From: Pseudotabrizicola formosa
Lineage (GTDB): Bacteria > Pseudomonadota > Alphaproteobacteria > Rhodobacterales > Rhodobacteraceae
Assembly: GCF_002900965.1 (NCBI RefSeq)
Contig: NZ_PJOM01000001.1
Location: 310,001-374,000 of the forward strand
Length of the DNA stretch: 64,000 nucleotides
Direction of reading: 5' to 3'
The notes under the pieces are model-generated. The model saw nothing but the letters and a program-made list of their open reading frames with translations, was not told the origin of the DNA and searched no databases. Shown piece after piece: positions 28,593 to 38,523 of the stretch. A program made the translations under genes and the position numbers. Positions within the stretch are counted from its first letter, which is position 1. The number at the start of each line of letters is the position of its first letter.

Positions 28593-29063
28593 ATGCGCGT
28601 GCACCTGTGCGCGGTGGGCCGGCTGCGAACCGGGCCTGAGCGCGAGTTGATCGACGATTATGTGACGCGCTTCGACCGCTCTGGCCGGGCGCTCTCGCTT
28701 GGGCCGCTGACCGAGCACGAGGTTGAGGACAAGCGCGGCGGCGGCATGGCGGCGGAAGCCGACCTGCTGGCGCGCGCGATTCCCGCAGGTGCTTTGATCG
28801 TCAGCATGGATGAACGCGGCGCGTTGGTCAGCAGCCCCGAGTTTGCCGCGATGCTGGTGCGCTGGCGTGACAGCGGGCGGCAGGATCTGGCCTTTGTGAT
28901 CGGCGGCGCGGATGGCATTGATCCCGGGTTGCGGGCGCGGGCGGATGCCTCGGTCAGTTTTGGCAAGATGGTCTGGCCGCATATGCTGGTGCGGGTGATG
29001 CTGTGCGAACAGCTGTACCGGGCGGCGTCTATCCTTGCGGGTGCGCCCTATCACCGGGCCTGA
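28593..29063 (+). CDS. rlmH: 23S rRNA pseudouridine1915-N3 methyltransferase RlmH
   Basis: RlmH methylates pseudouridine 1915 in helix 69 of 23S rRNA using SAM. The 156-residue SPOUT protein shows IVSMDERGALVSSPEFA, the knot glycine loop FVIGGADGIDP, and the C-terminal VRVMLCEQLYRAASILAGAPYHR. Its length matches the family, and it follows rsfS immediately. Confidence 0.96.
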   Translation: MRVHLCAVGRLRTGPERELIDDYVTRFDRSGRALSLGPLTEHEVEDKRGGGMAAEADLLARAIPAGALIVSMDERGALVSSPEFAAMLVRWRDSGRQDLAFVIGGADGIDPGLRARADASVSFGKMVWPHMLVRVMLCEQLYRAASILAGAPYHRA

Positions 29064-29082
29064 GGCGCTGGTGGCCGGCTGC

Positions 29083-29122
29083 GGGAGCCTCCGGCGGGGA
29101 TATTTAGGAACAGATAATAAGG
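29083..29122. repeat. Intergenic element of the GCCTCCGGCGG-GATATTT type
   Basis: Between rlmH and the convergent phosphatase gene lies GGGAGCCTCCGGCGGGGATA, followed by TTTAGGAACAGATAATAAGG. It resembles, from memory, a short sequence dispersed in intergenic regions of many Rhodobacteraceae genomes. The GCCTCCGGCGG part can form a small hairpin. Only this one copy is seen in the window. Confidence 0.4.
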
Positions 29123-29123
29123 C

Positions 29124-29606
29124 TTAGCGGGAGCTGGCCCAACGCTGTTGCGCCTTGGTTTCCACCGCGCAGGGGCGGACGGCGCGCAGTCGGGTGAGGG
29201 CAGTGTCGGCCTCTTCGCCCGCGTCGGTCAGCAGGCGCAGCACCGCCATGCCGGACCGGCCACACCCGCCCATGCAATGGGCAAGCACTCTGCCGCCCTC
29301 TTCCAGGATCGCGCGGGCGCGCGCCGAGGTTTCGGGCCAGAGCGCGGCCGTGTCTGCCTTCGGCGTGCCGAAATCCGGGACCGGCAGATGCACCCATGCG
29401 ATGCCAGCCGCTGCAAGGTCGGCAGGCAGGCGACCCGCGCCCTTGGTTGCCAGTTCCAGCCTTGAAGTCATGGTCAGGACGAGCGTGGGACGCCAGGCCA
29501 GCAGCGTTTTCAGGTCTTGGCCATAATCCCCGGTCCGCCCAGGCATCGGGCAGAGAGCGAGGCTGCCGCCAAGGGCGGGAATTTCTGCAATCTCAAGGGT
29601 CATCAT
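29124..29606 (-). CDS. Protein tyrosine/dual-specificity phosphatase-like protein
   Basis: The 160-residue protein has the Cys-phosphatase loop HCMGGCGRSG (HC-x5-R-S) near residue 110 and a general-acid loop candidate PVPDFGTPK about 35 residues before it. This arrangement fits the cyclin-dependent-kinase-inhibitor-3/DSP-like fold. The substrate may be phosphotyrosine, a lipid or a nucleotide, and cannot be read from sequence. It is divergent from dnaX by 67 bases. Confidence 0.85.
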   Translation of the reverse strand: MMTLEIAEIPALGGSLALCPMPGRTGDYGQDLKTLLAWRPTLVLTMTSRLELATKGAGRLPADLAAAGIAWVHLPVPDFGTPKADTAALWPETSARARAILEEGGRVLAHCMGGCGRSGMAVLRLLTDAGEEADTALTRLRAVRPCAVETKAQQRWASSR

Positions 29607-29673
29607 TCTGCCTTCGGGTGGACGAAGGGCGCGGCAGCGCCTAGGTTGGGGCGACGCAACCCCGGAAGGCAGT

Positions 29674-31422
29674 ATGTCCGACAGTCCCGCGAAATCCTAT
29701 CAGGTTCTGGCACGGAAATACCGGCCCGCCACCTTTGCCGATCTGATCGGGCAGGAGGCCATGGTGCGTACGCTGAAAAACGCCTTTGCCGCCGACCGGA
29801 TCGCGCATGCCTTTGTGATGACCGGGGTGCGTGGGGTGGGCAAGACCACCACGGCGCGGATCATCGCCAAGGGGCTGAACTGCGTGGGGCCCGATGGCAG
29901 CGGTGGGCCGACAACCGAGCCGTGCGGCGTCTGCGAGCCCTGCCGCGCGATTGCCGAAGGCCGCCATGTCGATGTGATGGAAATGGACGCCGCCAGCCGC
30001 ACCGGCGTGGGCGACATCCGCGAGATCATCGATTCGGTGCATTACCGGGCGGCCTCGGCGCGCTACAAGATCTATATCATCGACGAAGTTCACATGCTGT
30101 CGACCTCTGCCTTCAACGCGCTGTTGAAGACGCTGGAGGAGCCGCCCGCCCATGTGAAGTTCATCTTTGCCACGACCGAGATCCGCAAGGTGCCGGTGAC
30201 CGTGCTGTCGCGCTGCCAGCGGTTTGACCTGAAACGGATTGAGCCCGAGGTGATGATGGCACATCTGGGCCGCATTGCCGGGCTGGAGGGCGCGTCCTTG
30301 GCACCCGATGCGATGGCGCTCATCACGCGTGCCGCAGAAGGCTCGGTCCGCGATGCCATGAGCCTGATGGATCAGGCGATTGCCCATGGCGCGGGCGAGA
30401 CCACTGCGCTGCAGGTGCGGGCGATGCTGGGTCTGGCAGATCGGGGCCGGGTGCTGGATCTGTTCGACCTGATCATGAAGGGCGATGCGGCCGCGGCGTT
30501 GACCGAAGTGGCTGGGCAATATGCCGACGGGGCCGATCCGATGGCCATTCTGCGCGATCTGGCCGAGATCACGCATTGGGTTAGCGTGATCAAGATCACG
30601 CCGGAAGCGGCGGATGATCCGACCACGCCGCCAGATGAACGCGCGCGCGGCCTTGATATGGCGCAGCGCCTGCCGATGCGGTCGCTCAGCCGGATGTGGC
30701 AGATGCTGCTGAAAGCGATTGAAGAGGTGGGGCTGGCCCCCAATGCCATGATGGCCGCGGAAATGGCGATCATCCGCCTGACCCATGTGGCCGACCTGCC
30801 AGATCCTGAAACCCTGCTCCGCCGGTTGCAGGCCGCGCAAGGGGCGGGGCCGGCCGGGCCGGTTGCGGGCGGCGCGCCTGCGGGGGGCGGTTCTGTGCAC
30901 GGGGCCATGACGCGTGCGCCCTCGGCCCCGATGCGTGGGCCGTCGATGAATGGGGCCGGGCAGGCGATGGCGCTTGCCGCCGAACAGGTGGTTTACCAGA
31001 GCTTTGATGCGGTCGTGGCCCTGATCCGCGAACGGCGCGACATGAAGCTGCTCTATGAGGTGGAGGAGGGCGTGCGCCTTGTGCGCTACGCCCCGGGCCG
31101 GATCGAATTTGAGCCCTCGCCCAAGGCCGGGGCTGACCTTGCCGCAAGGTTGGGTCAGCGCTTGCAGGCTTTTACCGGACAGCGTTGGGGCGTGTCGGTG
31201 GTGTCGGGTGGTGGCCAGCCCACCATTGCCGAGGCCCGTGATGCCACCCGCGTGCAGGCCGAGGCCGAGGTGATGCAGACCCCATTGGTACAGGCGGTGA
31301 TGCTGGCCTTTCCCGGGGCAAAGATTGCCGGCATACGATCGGCAGAGGAGTTGGTGCAGGCCGCCGCCGCTGAGGCGCTGCCGGAAGTCGAAGACGAATG
31401 GGATCCGTTCGAGGATAGTTGA
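29674..31422 (+). CDS. dnaX: DNA polymerase III subunits gamma and tau
   Basis: The clamp-loader ATPase begins YQVLARKYRPATFADLIGQ. It has Walker A GVRGVGKTTTAR, the zinc module with Cys residues in CGVCEPC, Walker B IYIIDEVHML and the sensor ALLKTLEEPP. The tau-like C-terminal part follows a Gly/Ala/Pro-rich linker near residues 385-430. Total is 582 residues. No A-rich frameshift signal for a separate gamma product was seen. It is followed by ybaB and recR, the conserved dnaX-ybaB-recR set. Confidence 0.96.
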   Translation: MSDSPAKSYQVLARKYRPATFADLIGQEAMVRTLKNAFAADRIAHAFVMTGVRGVGKTTTARIIAKGLNCVGPDGSGGPTTEPCGVCEPCRAIAEGRHVDVMEMDAASRTGVGDIREIIDSVHYRAASARYKIYIIDEVHMLSTSAFNALLKTLEEPPAHVKFIFATTEIRKVPVTVLSRCQRFDLKRIEPEVMMAHLGRIAGLEGASLAPDAMALITRAAEGSVRDAMSLMDQAIAHGAGETTALQVRAMLGLADRGRVLDLFDLIMKGDAAAALTEVAGQYADGADPMAILRDLAEITHWVSVIKITPEAADDPTTPPDERARGLDMAQRLPMRSLSRMWQMLLKAIEEVGLAPNAMMAAEMAIIRLTHVADLPDPETLLRRLQAAQGAGPAGPVAGGAPAGGGSVHGAMTRAPSAPMRGPSMNGAGQAMALAAEQVVYQSFDAVVALIRERRDMKLLYEVEEGVRLVRYAPGRIEFEPSPKAGADLAARLGQRLQAFTGQRWGVSVVSGGGQPTIAEARDATRVQAEAEVMQTPLVQAVMLAFPGAKIAGIRSAEELVQAAAAEALPEVEDEWDPFEDS

Positions 31423-31434
31423 AAGGACGATGCG

Positions 31435-31779
31435 ATGCTGAAGGGTTTGGGCGGTCTTGGCGATATGGCCGGGATGATGAAAAAAGCGCAGGAAATGCAA
31501 ACCAAGATGGCCGAGATGCAGGAGGAACTGTCCCGCATCGTGGTGATCGGTGAATCGGGTGCCGGTCTGGTGCGCGCGCGCGCGACCGCCAAGGGCGAGT
31601 TGACCGGGCTGGAGATTGATCCGTCGATCTTTGTCGCCTCGGAAAAGGAAGTGGTCGAGGATCTGATCCTTGCCGCCATCAAGGACGCGCAGGGCAAGGC
31701 GGCAGAGCGCAGCCGGGCGGAACTGGCCAAGCTGACCGAAGGGCTGGGTCTGCCCCCTGGCATGCAATTGCCGTTCTGA
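31435..31779 (+). CDS. YbaB/EbfC nucleoid-associated protein
   Basis: The 114-residue protein starts [21 protein letters not shown], then [13 protein letters not shown]. The central G-rich strand region includes [15 protein letters not shown], typical of YbaB/EbfC dimers that bind DNA. AAAGGA precedes the ATG. It lies between dnaX and recR, with 12 and 4 base spacers. Confidence 0.95.
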   Translation: MLKGLGGLGDMAGMMKKAQEMQTKMAEMQEELSRIVVIGESGAGLVRARATAKGELTGLEIDPSIFVASEKEVVEDLILAAIKDAQGKAAERSRAELAKLTEGLGLPPGMQLPF

Positions 31780-31783
31780 ACCC

Positions 31784-32383
31784 ATGTCAGGCCCACCGCG
31801 CGACATTGACGCCCTGATCGCGCTGATGGCGCGGCTGCCGGGGCTTGGGCCGCGCTCGGCCCGTCGGGCAGTGCTGCATCTGCTCAAGCGGCGCGACGCG
31901 GTGCTGGCCCCATTGGCGCAGGTGATGGCGACGGTGGCGCTGACCGCGCAGGATTGCCGGGTCTGTGGCAATATCGGCACCACCGATCTGTGCCCGATCT
32001 GCGATGACCCGCGCCGCGCGACCGGGGAAATCTGTGTGGTGGAAACCGTTGCCGACCTGTGGGCGATGGAGCGGGGCGGCGCGTTCAAGGGGCGCTATCA
32101 TGTGCTTGGTGGCACGCTTTCTGCGCTGGATGCCATTGGCCCCGAGGATCTGCGCATCCCGGATCTGGCCGAGCGGGTCCGGGGTGAGGCGGTGTCCGAA
32201 GTGATCCTTGCGCTCAATGCCACCGTCGATGGCCAGACCACCGCGCATTACATCGCCGATGCGCTGGCCCAGACTGGCGTGCAGATCAGCAGCCTTGCGC
32301 AGGGTGTGCCGGTGGGGGGCGAGTTGGACTATCTGGATGATGGCACCATTGGTGCCGCTCTGCGCGCCCGCCGCAAGGTGTGA
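31784..32383 (+). CDS. recR: Recombination protein RecR
   Basis: RecR acts with RecF/RecO to load RecA at gaps. The 199-residue protein has the helix-hairpin-helix [17 protein letters not shown], a four-Cys zinc finger ([18 protein letters not shown]) and the Toprim domain ([14 protein letters not shown] ... [18 protein letters not shown]). Length and order of domains are standard. Confidence 0.97.
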   Translation: MSGPPRDIDALIALMARLPGLGPRSARRAVLHLLKRRDAVLAPLAQVMATVALTAQDCRVCGNIGTTDLCPICDDPRRATGEICVVETVADLWAMERGGAFKGRYHVLGGTLSALDAIGPEDLRIPDLAERVRGEAVSEVILALNATVDGQTTAHYIADALAQTGVQISSLAQGVPVGGELDYLDDGTIGAALRARRKV

Positions 32384-32416
32384 AGGCCCGGGGGCTTGGC
32401 GGGGATACAAAACACA

Positions 32417-32439
32417 AAGGCACCCCGGAGGGGTGCCTT
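32417..32439. terminator. Bidirectional terminator between recR and trcR
   Basis: A 10-bp perfect stem (32417-32426 with 32430-32439, 3-base loop) lies between the convergent recR and trcR genes, flanked by A-rich sequence on the left and ending in TT. Confidence 0.7.
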
Positions 32440-32465
32440 GCGAAGAAATATAGCGGTTCGCCTGC

Positions 32466-33212
32466 TCAGCGGCGGGGTTCGTCGTCATCCTCGTCTTCGT
32501 CGTCATCCTGCTGCGGCAGGTTGAAGAAGCTTTCCGCATCCGAGAAATCGGCTGGCTTTTCTTCCTTTTCGGGGCGGGTAAAGGCCTCGAGCCCCGACGG
32601 CATCTTCGGCTCTGCCGACATTCCGAGGGATTGTTCGGTCGACACCAGCTTGCGGCGTTCGTCATCGCTCATCACCACGCCTTCGGCGGCACGGCGGCGC
32701 ACGGCGGCCTGAACGGCGGTGTCCAGTTCCGACTGTTTGCACAGACCCAGCGCCACCGGGTCCACCGGTGCAATGTTGTTGATGTTCCAATGCGTCCGCT
32801 CGCGGATCGCCTGAATCGTCGGCTTGGTGGTGCCCACCAGCTTGCCGATGGCCCCATCCGACAGTTCCGGGTGGAACTTCACCAGCCACAGAATGGCTGC
32901 CGGGCGGTCCTGGCGCTTGGAGAGGGGGGTATAGCGCGGGCCCCGGCGTTTTTCTTCGCCGACGGCGGCCGCGTTGAACTTGAGCTTGAGCTTGTACAGC
33001 GGGTCTTTCTGACCCTTTTCAATCTCGCCCGCGTCCAGTTGGTTGTTGGCGACCGGGTCAAAGCCCTTGACGCCGGGGGCCACGTCCCCATCGGCGATGC
33101 CCTGCACTTCCAACTCGTGCATGCCGCAGAAATCAGCGACCTGCTTGAACGACAAGGTGGTATTGTCCACGAGCCAGACGGCGGTGGCCTTTGCCATGAG
33201 CGGCTTGTTCAT
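32466..33212 (-). CDS. trcR: DUF1013 / TrcR-type cell-cycle transcriptional regulator
   Basis: The 248-residue protein starts MNKPLMAKATAVWLVDNTTL with AAGGAG 8 bases upstream; an ATG 31 codons earlier would give an atypical extension. Family hallmarks are FCGMHELEVQGIADG, RRGPRYTPLSKRQDRPAAIL, and GKLVGTTKPTIQAIRERTHWN, the likely helix-turn-helix. TrcR binds promoters and RNA polymerase in alphaproteobacterial cell-cycle control. The C-terminus ends in a strongly acidic tail (DDDEDEDDDE). Confidence 0.9.
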   Translation of the reverse strand: MNKPLMAKATAVWLVDNTTLSFKQVADFCGMHELEVQGIADGDVAPGVKGFDPVANNQLDAGEIEKGQKDPLYKLKLKFNAAAVGEEKRRGPRYTPLSKRQDRPAAILWLVKFHPELSDGAIGKLVGTTKPTIQAIRERTHWNINNIAPVDPVALGLCKQSELDTAVQAAVRRRAAEGVVMSDDERRKLVSTEQSLGMSAEPKMPSGLEAFTRPEKEEKPADFSDAESFFNLPQQDDDEDEDDDEPRR

Positions 33213-33337
33213 GCCCAACTCCTTTACAAATCTGTCCCGTGCCGGGAAAACGGCTGCAGGCGCTTTGCCTGCGATTTCCACGATGTCGGGGAATTCATGG
33301 GTCATATAGGCGGTTTTGACGGAGAGGGGAAGCGAAA

Positions 33338-33979
33338 ATGAAAAGCCTCTGGCTCGCGGTGGCGCTGATCTGCGCAGGTTCCACCACCTTGCGCGCCGAG
33401 GGAGAACGCGCAGGTGAGTTTGACTATTACGTCATGGCCCTGTCCTGGTCGGCAAACTGGTGTGCGCTGACGGGCGATGCGCGCCGCGATCCGCAATGTG
33501 ACGCCGGGCGCGGTACCACCTTTGTGCTGCACGGGCTTTGGCCGCAGTATGAACGCGGCTGGCCCAGCTATTGCCGCACCGGGGCGGCGGACCCGTCGCG
33601 CAGCGATACGGCGGCGATGGCCGATCTGTTCGGCGGCGCGGGGGCTGCGTTTTACCAGTGGAAGAAGCACGGCCGCTGCTCGGGCCTGTCAGCGAAGGCC
33701 TATTACGCGCTCGCCCGCGAGGCATTCACCTCGGTCAAAATCTCGCCGGTCTTTCCACAGATCAACAAGGACCTGAAGGTTCCGGCGGCGGTGATCGAAG
33801 GGGCGTTTCTGGAGGCCAATCCGGGCTTGACCCGCGATCAGGTCACCGTGACCTGCCGCGCCGGCATGATCCAGGAGGTGCGGATCTGCCTGAGCCGTGA
33901 TCTGGAACCGCGCCGCTGCGGGGCCGATGTGATCCGCGATTGCACGTTGCAGGATGCCGGGCTGAACGCGGTGCGTTGA
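33338..33979 (+). CDS. RNase T2-family protein, secreted
   Basis: The 213-residue protein has an N-terminal signal peptide (to about residue 20). It has the first catalytic box TTFVLHGLWPQ with the active His, and a second box FYQWKKHGRCSG. The second box normally reads EWxKHG with a catalytic Glu; here Gln replaces it, while the Lys and His remain. RNase T2 enzymes cut RNA through 2',3'-cyclic phosphates in the periplasm. Activity may be weakened. It is convergent with ftsK. Confidence 0.88.
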   Translation: MKSLWLAVALICAGSTTLRAEGERAGEFDYYVMALSWSANWCALTGDARRDPQCDAGRGTTFVLHGLWPQYERGWPSYCRTGAADPSRSDTAAMADLFGGAGAAFYQWKKHGRCSGLSAKAYYALAREAFTSVKISPVFPQINKDLKVPAAVIEGAFLEANPGLTRDQVTVTCRAGMIQEVRICLSRDLEPRRCGADVIRDCTLQDAGLNAVR

Positions 33980-33981
33980 CG

Positions 33982-34005
33982 AAAAAACGCGCCCGGAGGG
34001 GCGCG
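33982..34005 (-). terminator. ftsK terminator
   Basis: A 7-bp GC-only stem (33988-33994 with 33999-34005, 4-base loop) is followed on the minus strand by TTTTTT. It lies just past the ftsK stop. Confidence 0.8.
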
Positions 34006-34031
34006 CTTCCAGCAGCCTAGAGGCCAGCCTT

Positions 34032-37000
34032 TCAGGTCTCGGGCACCAGAATTTCGCGCTTGCCAACGTGGTTGGCAGGGCTGACCACCATCTGCTCTTC
34101 CATCTGCTCCACCAGTTTCGCGGCCTTGTTGTAGCCGATGCCCAATTTGCGCTGGATATAGCTGGTCGAGCATTTGCGGTCCTTGGCCACGATCGCCACC
34201 GCCTGATCATACAGCGCATCATCGCCGCCTTCGCCGGTGGACAGGCCCAGCACCACATCGATATCGCCAGCCGAGTCCTCATCGGGCCCTTCAACCACAC
34301 CGGACATATAGACCGGCGGACCGAAGGATTTCAGGTGGTTGACGATCTCTTCGACTTCCTCATCCGACACGAACGGCCCGTGAATCCGGGTGATCTTGGC
34401 CCCGTTGCCCATGTAGAGCATGTCGCCCATCCCCAGCAGCTGTTCAGCCCCCTGTTCGCCCAGGATCGTGCGGCTGTCGATCTTGCTGGTGACCTGAAAC
34501 GAAATCCGGGTCGGGAAGTTGGCCTTGATCGTGCCGGTGATCACATCCACCGACGGCCGCTGCGTTGCCATGATCAGGTGGATGCCGGAGGCGCGCGCCA
34601 TCTGCGCCAGACGCTGGATGCAGGCTTCAATCTCTTTGCCGGCCACCATCATCAGATCGGCCATCTCGTCGACGATCACCACAATATAGGGCAGGGCGAC
34701 GGGCGCAAATTCCTCGGTCTCGAACACAGGCTCGCCGGTGTCTTCGTCAAAGCCGGTCTGGATGGTGCGCTTGAACATCTCGCCCTTGGCCAGCGCTTCC
34801 CGCACCCGCCCGTTGAAGCCTTCGATGTTGCGCACGCCCATTTTTGACATCTTGCGATAGCGCTCTTCCATCTCGCCCACGACCCATTTGAGCGCAACGA
34901 CCGCCTTTTTCGGGTCTGTCACCACGGGCGACAGAAGGTGCGGGATGCCATCGTAAACCGACAGTTCCAGCATCTTGGGGTCGATCATGATCAACCGGCA
35001 TTCTTCCGGGGAAAGCTTGTACAAAAGGCTCAGGATCATGGTGTTGATCGCCACCGACTTCCCCGAACCGGTGGTCCCCGCGATCAGCAGGTGGGGCATC
35101 TTGGCCAGATTGGCCACAATGGCATCGCCGCCGATGTCCTTGCCAAGCGCCAGAGGCAGGCGCATGTTTGAATCCCCAAAGTCGCGCGCCGCAATGATCT
35201 CGCGCAGCACCACCTTTTCGCGGGTGGCATTGGGCAATTCGATGCCGATCACCGACCGGCCCGGCACCGTGGATACACGGGCGCTCAGCGCCGACATGGA
35301 GCGCGCAATGTCATCGGCAAGCCCGATCACACGGCTGGCCTTCAGGCCCGGGGCGGGCTCCAGCTCGTACATGGTGACCACGGGGCCGGGGCGCACAGAA
35401 ACGATTTCGCCCTTCACACCGTAATCATCCAGCACCGATTCCAGCATGCGCGCGTTTTCTTCCAGCGCCTCATCCGACAGAGAAAAGCGTTCCACCGTCG
35501 ACGGGCTGGACAGCAGCGACAGCGGGGGCAGTTCATAGGGCTGGCTTACGGCTTCATCAAAGCGCAGGCGGGGCTGGCTCTCGGCCATGGCCTGCCGCGA
35601 CGGGGCCATCGGTTTTTTGACGATATGCTGCACCACCGGTTTGCGGACTTCGGCCACCGGAATGCGCGGGGCGGTATAGGCCATGGTGGGGGCGCCGTAT
35701 TCGGCGGCGTCATCCTCATCCTGCTGCCAGTCGGTGTCATCCTCATCAGCATAAGCCGGGGCCGGCGCTTGCCTGGAGCCAAAGATATTGGCTGGATCTT
35801 CGTACTCATCAGCCTCTGTCTCGGGCGCATAGGTCCGGGGCAGCGGCGCCACCGGCTGCGGGGCAGGGGGCACGGCGGCCAAGCGCACGGGCGGCACCTG
35901 CGCCATGGTCAGCGGCGGTTCGGGCGGCAGGCCGGAGGCTGCGACCGGCGGCACCCGGCGGGTATCGGCGATCAGCGGTTGCGGCCCGCGCAGCCGCTGG
36001 GTGAGGCTGCGCGCCACGGGCGGTTCGCGCCGGGCCTGCACAGCGGTGGTCACCGGGTTCAGCATCGGGCCGGGGTGACGCATCCGCGATTTGATCGCGT
36101 CGGAAATCCGCGCCTTGATCCGGTCATCATTGGGGGCCTGATCATCCGAAAATGCGGGCAACTCCGGTTCGACCAGTTCCGGCTCCGGTTCGGCGGCGCG
36201 GCGCATCATCTGGGGCATCCGGGCCAGCAACCCGGCTTTTTCGCGCGGCGGGGCGTAGGATGCCGCTTCTGCCATCGGCTCGGGATAACGCGGATCGGCG
36301 CGCAGGGTGCCACGCAGCGCCGAAGGCCGGCCCCATTCGGCGGCTGTTGTGCCAGGCTGCGGCAGGTCTGCCGTGCTCCGATGGATCGCGGCATTGCGGG
36401 TGCCAGGTCGGGACGGTGCCGCCAAAGGCGCGTCCGCCTCTGTGTCATACCAGTCCTGCGACCGGGTGGCCGCGCCCTGTATCATCGCTTCAGCTTTAGA
36501 GGCCCGGCGTTCAGCCAGCGCATGCGCTGCACGGCTGGTGCCGCGCCCGGCCAGATGGATGATGCTATCATAGGCAAAGATCGACCCGACCATCAGAAAC
36601 CGGGCGATGACCGCCAGTTCGACAAGCGTGAACCCGGTCACCCACAGGCCCATCACCAGCAACAGCCCGCCAAGGATCAGCGAAAACAGCGTCAGCCCGA
36701 CCCCGGCGCTGACCGGAGCCACGCCCAGCAGGGTGCCCAGGATCGTATCACCAAACAATCCGCCGAGCCCGAAGGAATGGGGCCAGCCCGCGCCCGGCAC
36801 CAGCGTTGCCGAGAACACCGAGGCCAGGGCCACCGCGATCACCGCGAAGACGATGCGCCCCATCGCCCGGTCTGCGCCGCGATGGGTGACAAACCGCACC
36901 CCCCAGACGCCAAGGATGACCGGAAGCATCCAGGCCCCCTTGCCGCCGATGATCATCAGCGTGGACGCGACCGCCGCACCGAACCGGCCCAGCATGTTGT

Positions 37001-37187
37001 TGGCAGGTTCATCCGTCGCCACCATCCAGCCCGGATCTTCGGGCGAATAGCTGCCCAGCATCAGCGCAAACAGCACCGCCCCGGCCAAGAGGCCCAGCCC
37101 CATCAGCTCGCGCCCCCGGCGCTCCAGCATGGCGGCGGTGTCCTGATCCAGAAGCGGGTCGCGTTGACGCATGTTGATGGATGCCAT
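34032..37187 (-). CDS. ftsK: DNA translocase FtsK
   Basis: FtsK pumps chromosome DNA at the division septum and activates XerCD. The 1051-residue protein has four N-terminal transmembrane segments (residues about 30-200) and a long Pro/Ala/Arg-rich linker (about 200-560). The motor domain has Walker [14 protein letters not shown] and Walker [14 protein letters not shown]. The C-terminal gamma winged helix ([20 protein letters not shown]) reads polar KOPS-like sites. AAGGT precedes the start [10 protein letters not shown]. The aminotransferase gene ends 14 bases upstream. Confidence 0.97.
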   Translation of the reverse strand: MASINMRQRDPLLDQDTAAMLERRGRELMGLGLLAGAVLFALMLGSYSPEDPGWMVATDEPANNMLGRFGAAVASTLMIIGGKGAWMLPVILGVWGVRFVTHRGADRAMGRIVFAVIAVALASVFSATLVPGAGWPHSFGLGGLFGDTILGTLLGVAPVSAGVGLTLFSLILGGLLLVMGLWVTGFTLVELAVIARFLMVGSIFAYDSIIHLAGRGTSRAAHALAERRASKAEAMIQGAATRSQDWYDTEADAPLAAPSRPGTRNAAIHRSTADLPQPGTTAAEWGRPSALRGTLRADPRYPEPMAEAASYAPPREKAGLLARMPQMMRRAAEPEPELVEPELPAFSDDQAPNDDRIKARISDAIKSRMRHPGPMLNPVTTAVQARREPPVARSLTQRLRGPQPLIADTRRVPPVAASGLPPEPPLTMAQVPPVRLAAVPPAPQPVAPLPRTYAPETEADEYEDPANIFGSRQAPAPAYADEDDTDWQQDEDDAAEYGAPTMAYTAPRIPVAEVRKPVVQHIVKKPMAPSRQAMAESQPRLRFDEAVSQPYELPPLSLLSSPSTVERFSLSDEALEENARMLESVLDDYGVKGEIVSVRPGPVVTMYELEPAPGLKASRVIGLADDIARSMSALSARVSTVPGRSVIGIELPNATREKVVLREIIAARDFGDSNMRLPLALGKDIGGDAIVANLAKMPHLLIAGTTGSGKSVAINTMILSLLYKLSPEECRLIMIDPKMLELSVYDGIPHLLSPVVTDPKKAVVALKWVVGEMEERYRKMSKMGVRNIEGFNGRVREALAKGEMFKRTIQTGFDEDTGEPVFETEEFAPVALPYIVVIVDEMADLMMVAGKEIEACIQRLAQMARASGIHLIMATQRPSVDVITGTIKANFPTRISFQVTSKIDSRTILGEQGAEQLLGMGDMLYMGNGAKITRIHGPFVSDEEVEEIVNHLKSFGPPVYMSGVVEGPDEDSAGDIDVVLGLSTGEGGDDALYDQAVAIVAKDRKCSTSYIQRKLGIGYNKAAKLVEQMEEQMVVSPANHVGKREILVPET

Positions 37188-37201
37188 GACCTTACCTGTC
37201 C

Positions 37202-38380
37202 TCAATCGTAGAGGCAGTCACGAAGGCGGATCAGCCCGTGCTGCAATTCTGTTTGTAGGGCGACCAAGGCCACCCGGATATAGGCTTTGCCGGGGTTCTC
37301 GCCCCCGACATCGCGCGACAGATAGGCCCCGGGCAGCACCCGCACCCCTGTTTCGCGCCAGAGTTTCACGGCGGCCTCCTCGCCGTCGGTCACGGGAAGC
37401 CAGAGGAAGAACCCGCCCTCCGGAGCCACGCGATTGTGCAGACCCGCGAACACCTCATCCGCCATGCGGAACTTGGCCTGATAGAGCGCAAGGCTCTCGG
37501 CCACATGCTCTTCATCTTGCCACGCGGCCTCGGACACGCGCTGGATGGGCAGGGGCAGCGGGGCCCCGGAAAAGGCGCGCAGCTGGCGGATGCGGACCAT
37601 GCTTTGCGGCCCCGTCGCCACAAATCCAGATCGCAGCCCAGGCAGGTTCGACCGTTTGGACAGCGAATGGAACACCGCCACACGCTCGGGGTCGGTGTCA
37701 CTGGCCTGCGCCACGGCCAGCGCGCCGGGCGGCGGCGAATCGCGCCAGATCTCGGAATAGCATTCATCGGCGAGAATCCGGAAATCATGCTTTTCGGCCA
37801 GCGCCATCAGCCGTGCCAGATAATCGGCCGGGGCCACAACCCCCTGGGGATTGGCGGGCGAGCACAGATAGGCCACCGTCACCCGGTCCAGCAGATCGGC
37901 GGGAAGCCCTTCATAATCCGGCAGAAACCCGGTTTCTGCGGTGGCCGGCACATAAACCGGCTCTGCCCCCACGGTCAGCGCTGCCACGGCATAGACCTGA
38001 TAGAACGGGTTCGGCATCAGAATGACGGGGCGCTTGCCACCCTTGGTTTCCGGCGACAGCGCGATGGCCGCGTTGAACAAGCCTTCGCGCGTCCCGTTCA
38101 GCGCCATGATCTGATCATGGGGCAGGGCGACGCCATAGCGCCGCTGAACCCATCCTGCGATGGCCGCCAGCAGCTCGGGCGTGCCGTCATTGGGAGGATA
38201 GACCGCAAACCCATCCAGATGCTGTGCCAGAAGCGGGCCGACAAAGGCTGGCATCGGATGACGCGGCTCGCCGATGGTCATGTGAACCGCAGGACCGCCC
38301 GGCGCATGCGCGTCCAGCAGCTTCCGCAAACGCGGAAACGCATAATCCGGCAGGTTCGAGAACCGCTCTGGAAAAGCCAT
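37202..38380 (-). CDS. Class I/II aminotransferase, DapC-like
   Basis: The 392-residue PLP enzyme begins [18 protein letters not shown] and has the substrate loop [12 protein letters not shown]. The Asp of [11 protein letters not shown] binds the PLP ring, and the Schiff-base Lys is in [17 protein letters not shown]. The overall pattern matches succinyldiaminopimelate aminotransferases of alphaproteobacteria (lysine and peptidoglycan synthesis), but other amino acid donors are possible. It is upstream of ftsK, 14 bases apart. Confidence 0.88.
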   Translation of the reverse strand: MAFPERFSNLPDYAFPRLRKLLDAHAPGGPAVHMTIGEPRHPMPAFVGPLLAQHLDGFAVYPPNDGTPELLAAIAGWVQRRYGVALPHDQIMALNGTREGLFNAAIALSPETKGGKRPVILMPNPFYQVYAVAALTVGAEPVYVPATAETGFLPDYEGLPADLLDRVTVAYLCSPANPQGVVAPADYLARLMALAEKHDFRILADECYSEIWRDSPPPGALAVAQASDTDPERVAVFHSLSKRSNLPGLRSGFVATGPQSMVRIRQLRAFSGAPLPLPIQRVSEAAWQDEEHVAESLALYQAKFRMADEVFAGLHNRVAPEGGFFLWLPVTDGEEAAVKLWRETGVRVLPGAYLSRDVGGENPGKAYIRVALVALQTELQHGLIRLRDCLYD

Positions 38381-38523
38381 ATCTGCCTCATGTTCAGGGT
38401 CGTCTCGCCCCGTGTTTCCGCACGATAGCCAGTGATGCAGGCGGGGTCCAGAAAAAGCCGCCAAGCCTTGGGGTTAGCCACAAGGGATTGTGTCTTTTTC
38501 GCCCGTTCCCCCGCTGCTTGCCG

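Noticed and set aside
29641-32088. Open frame of 815 codons on the minus strand
   Set aside because: It is antisense to dnaX, ybaB and recR; it has no domain and the opposite strand is certain.
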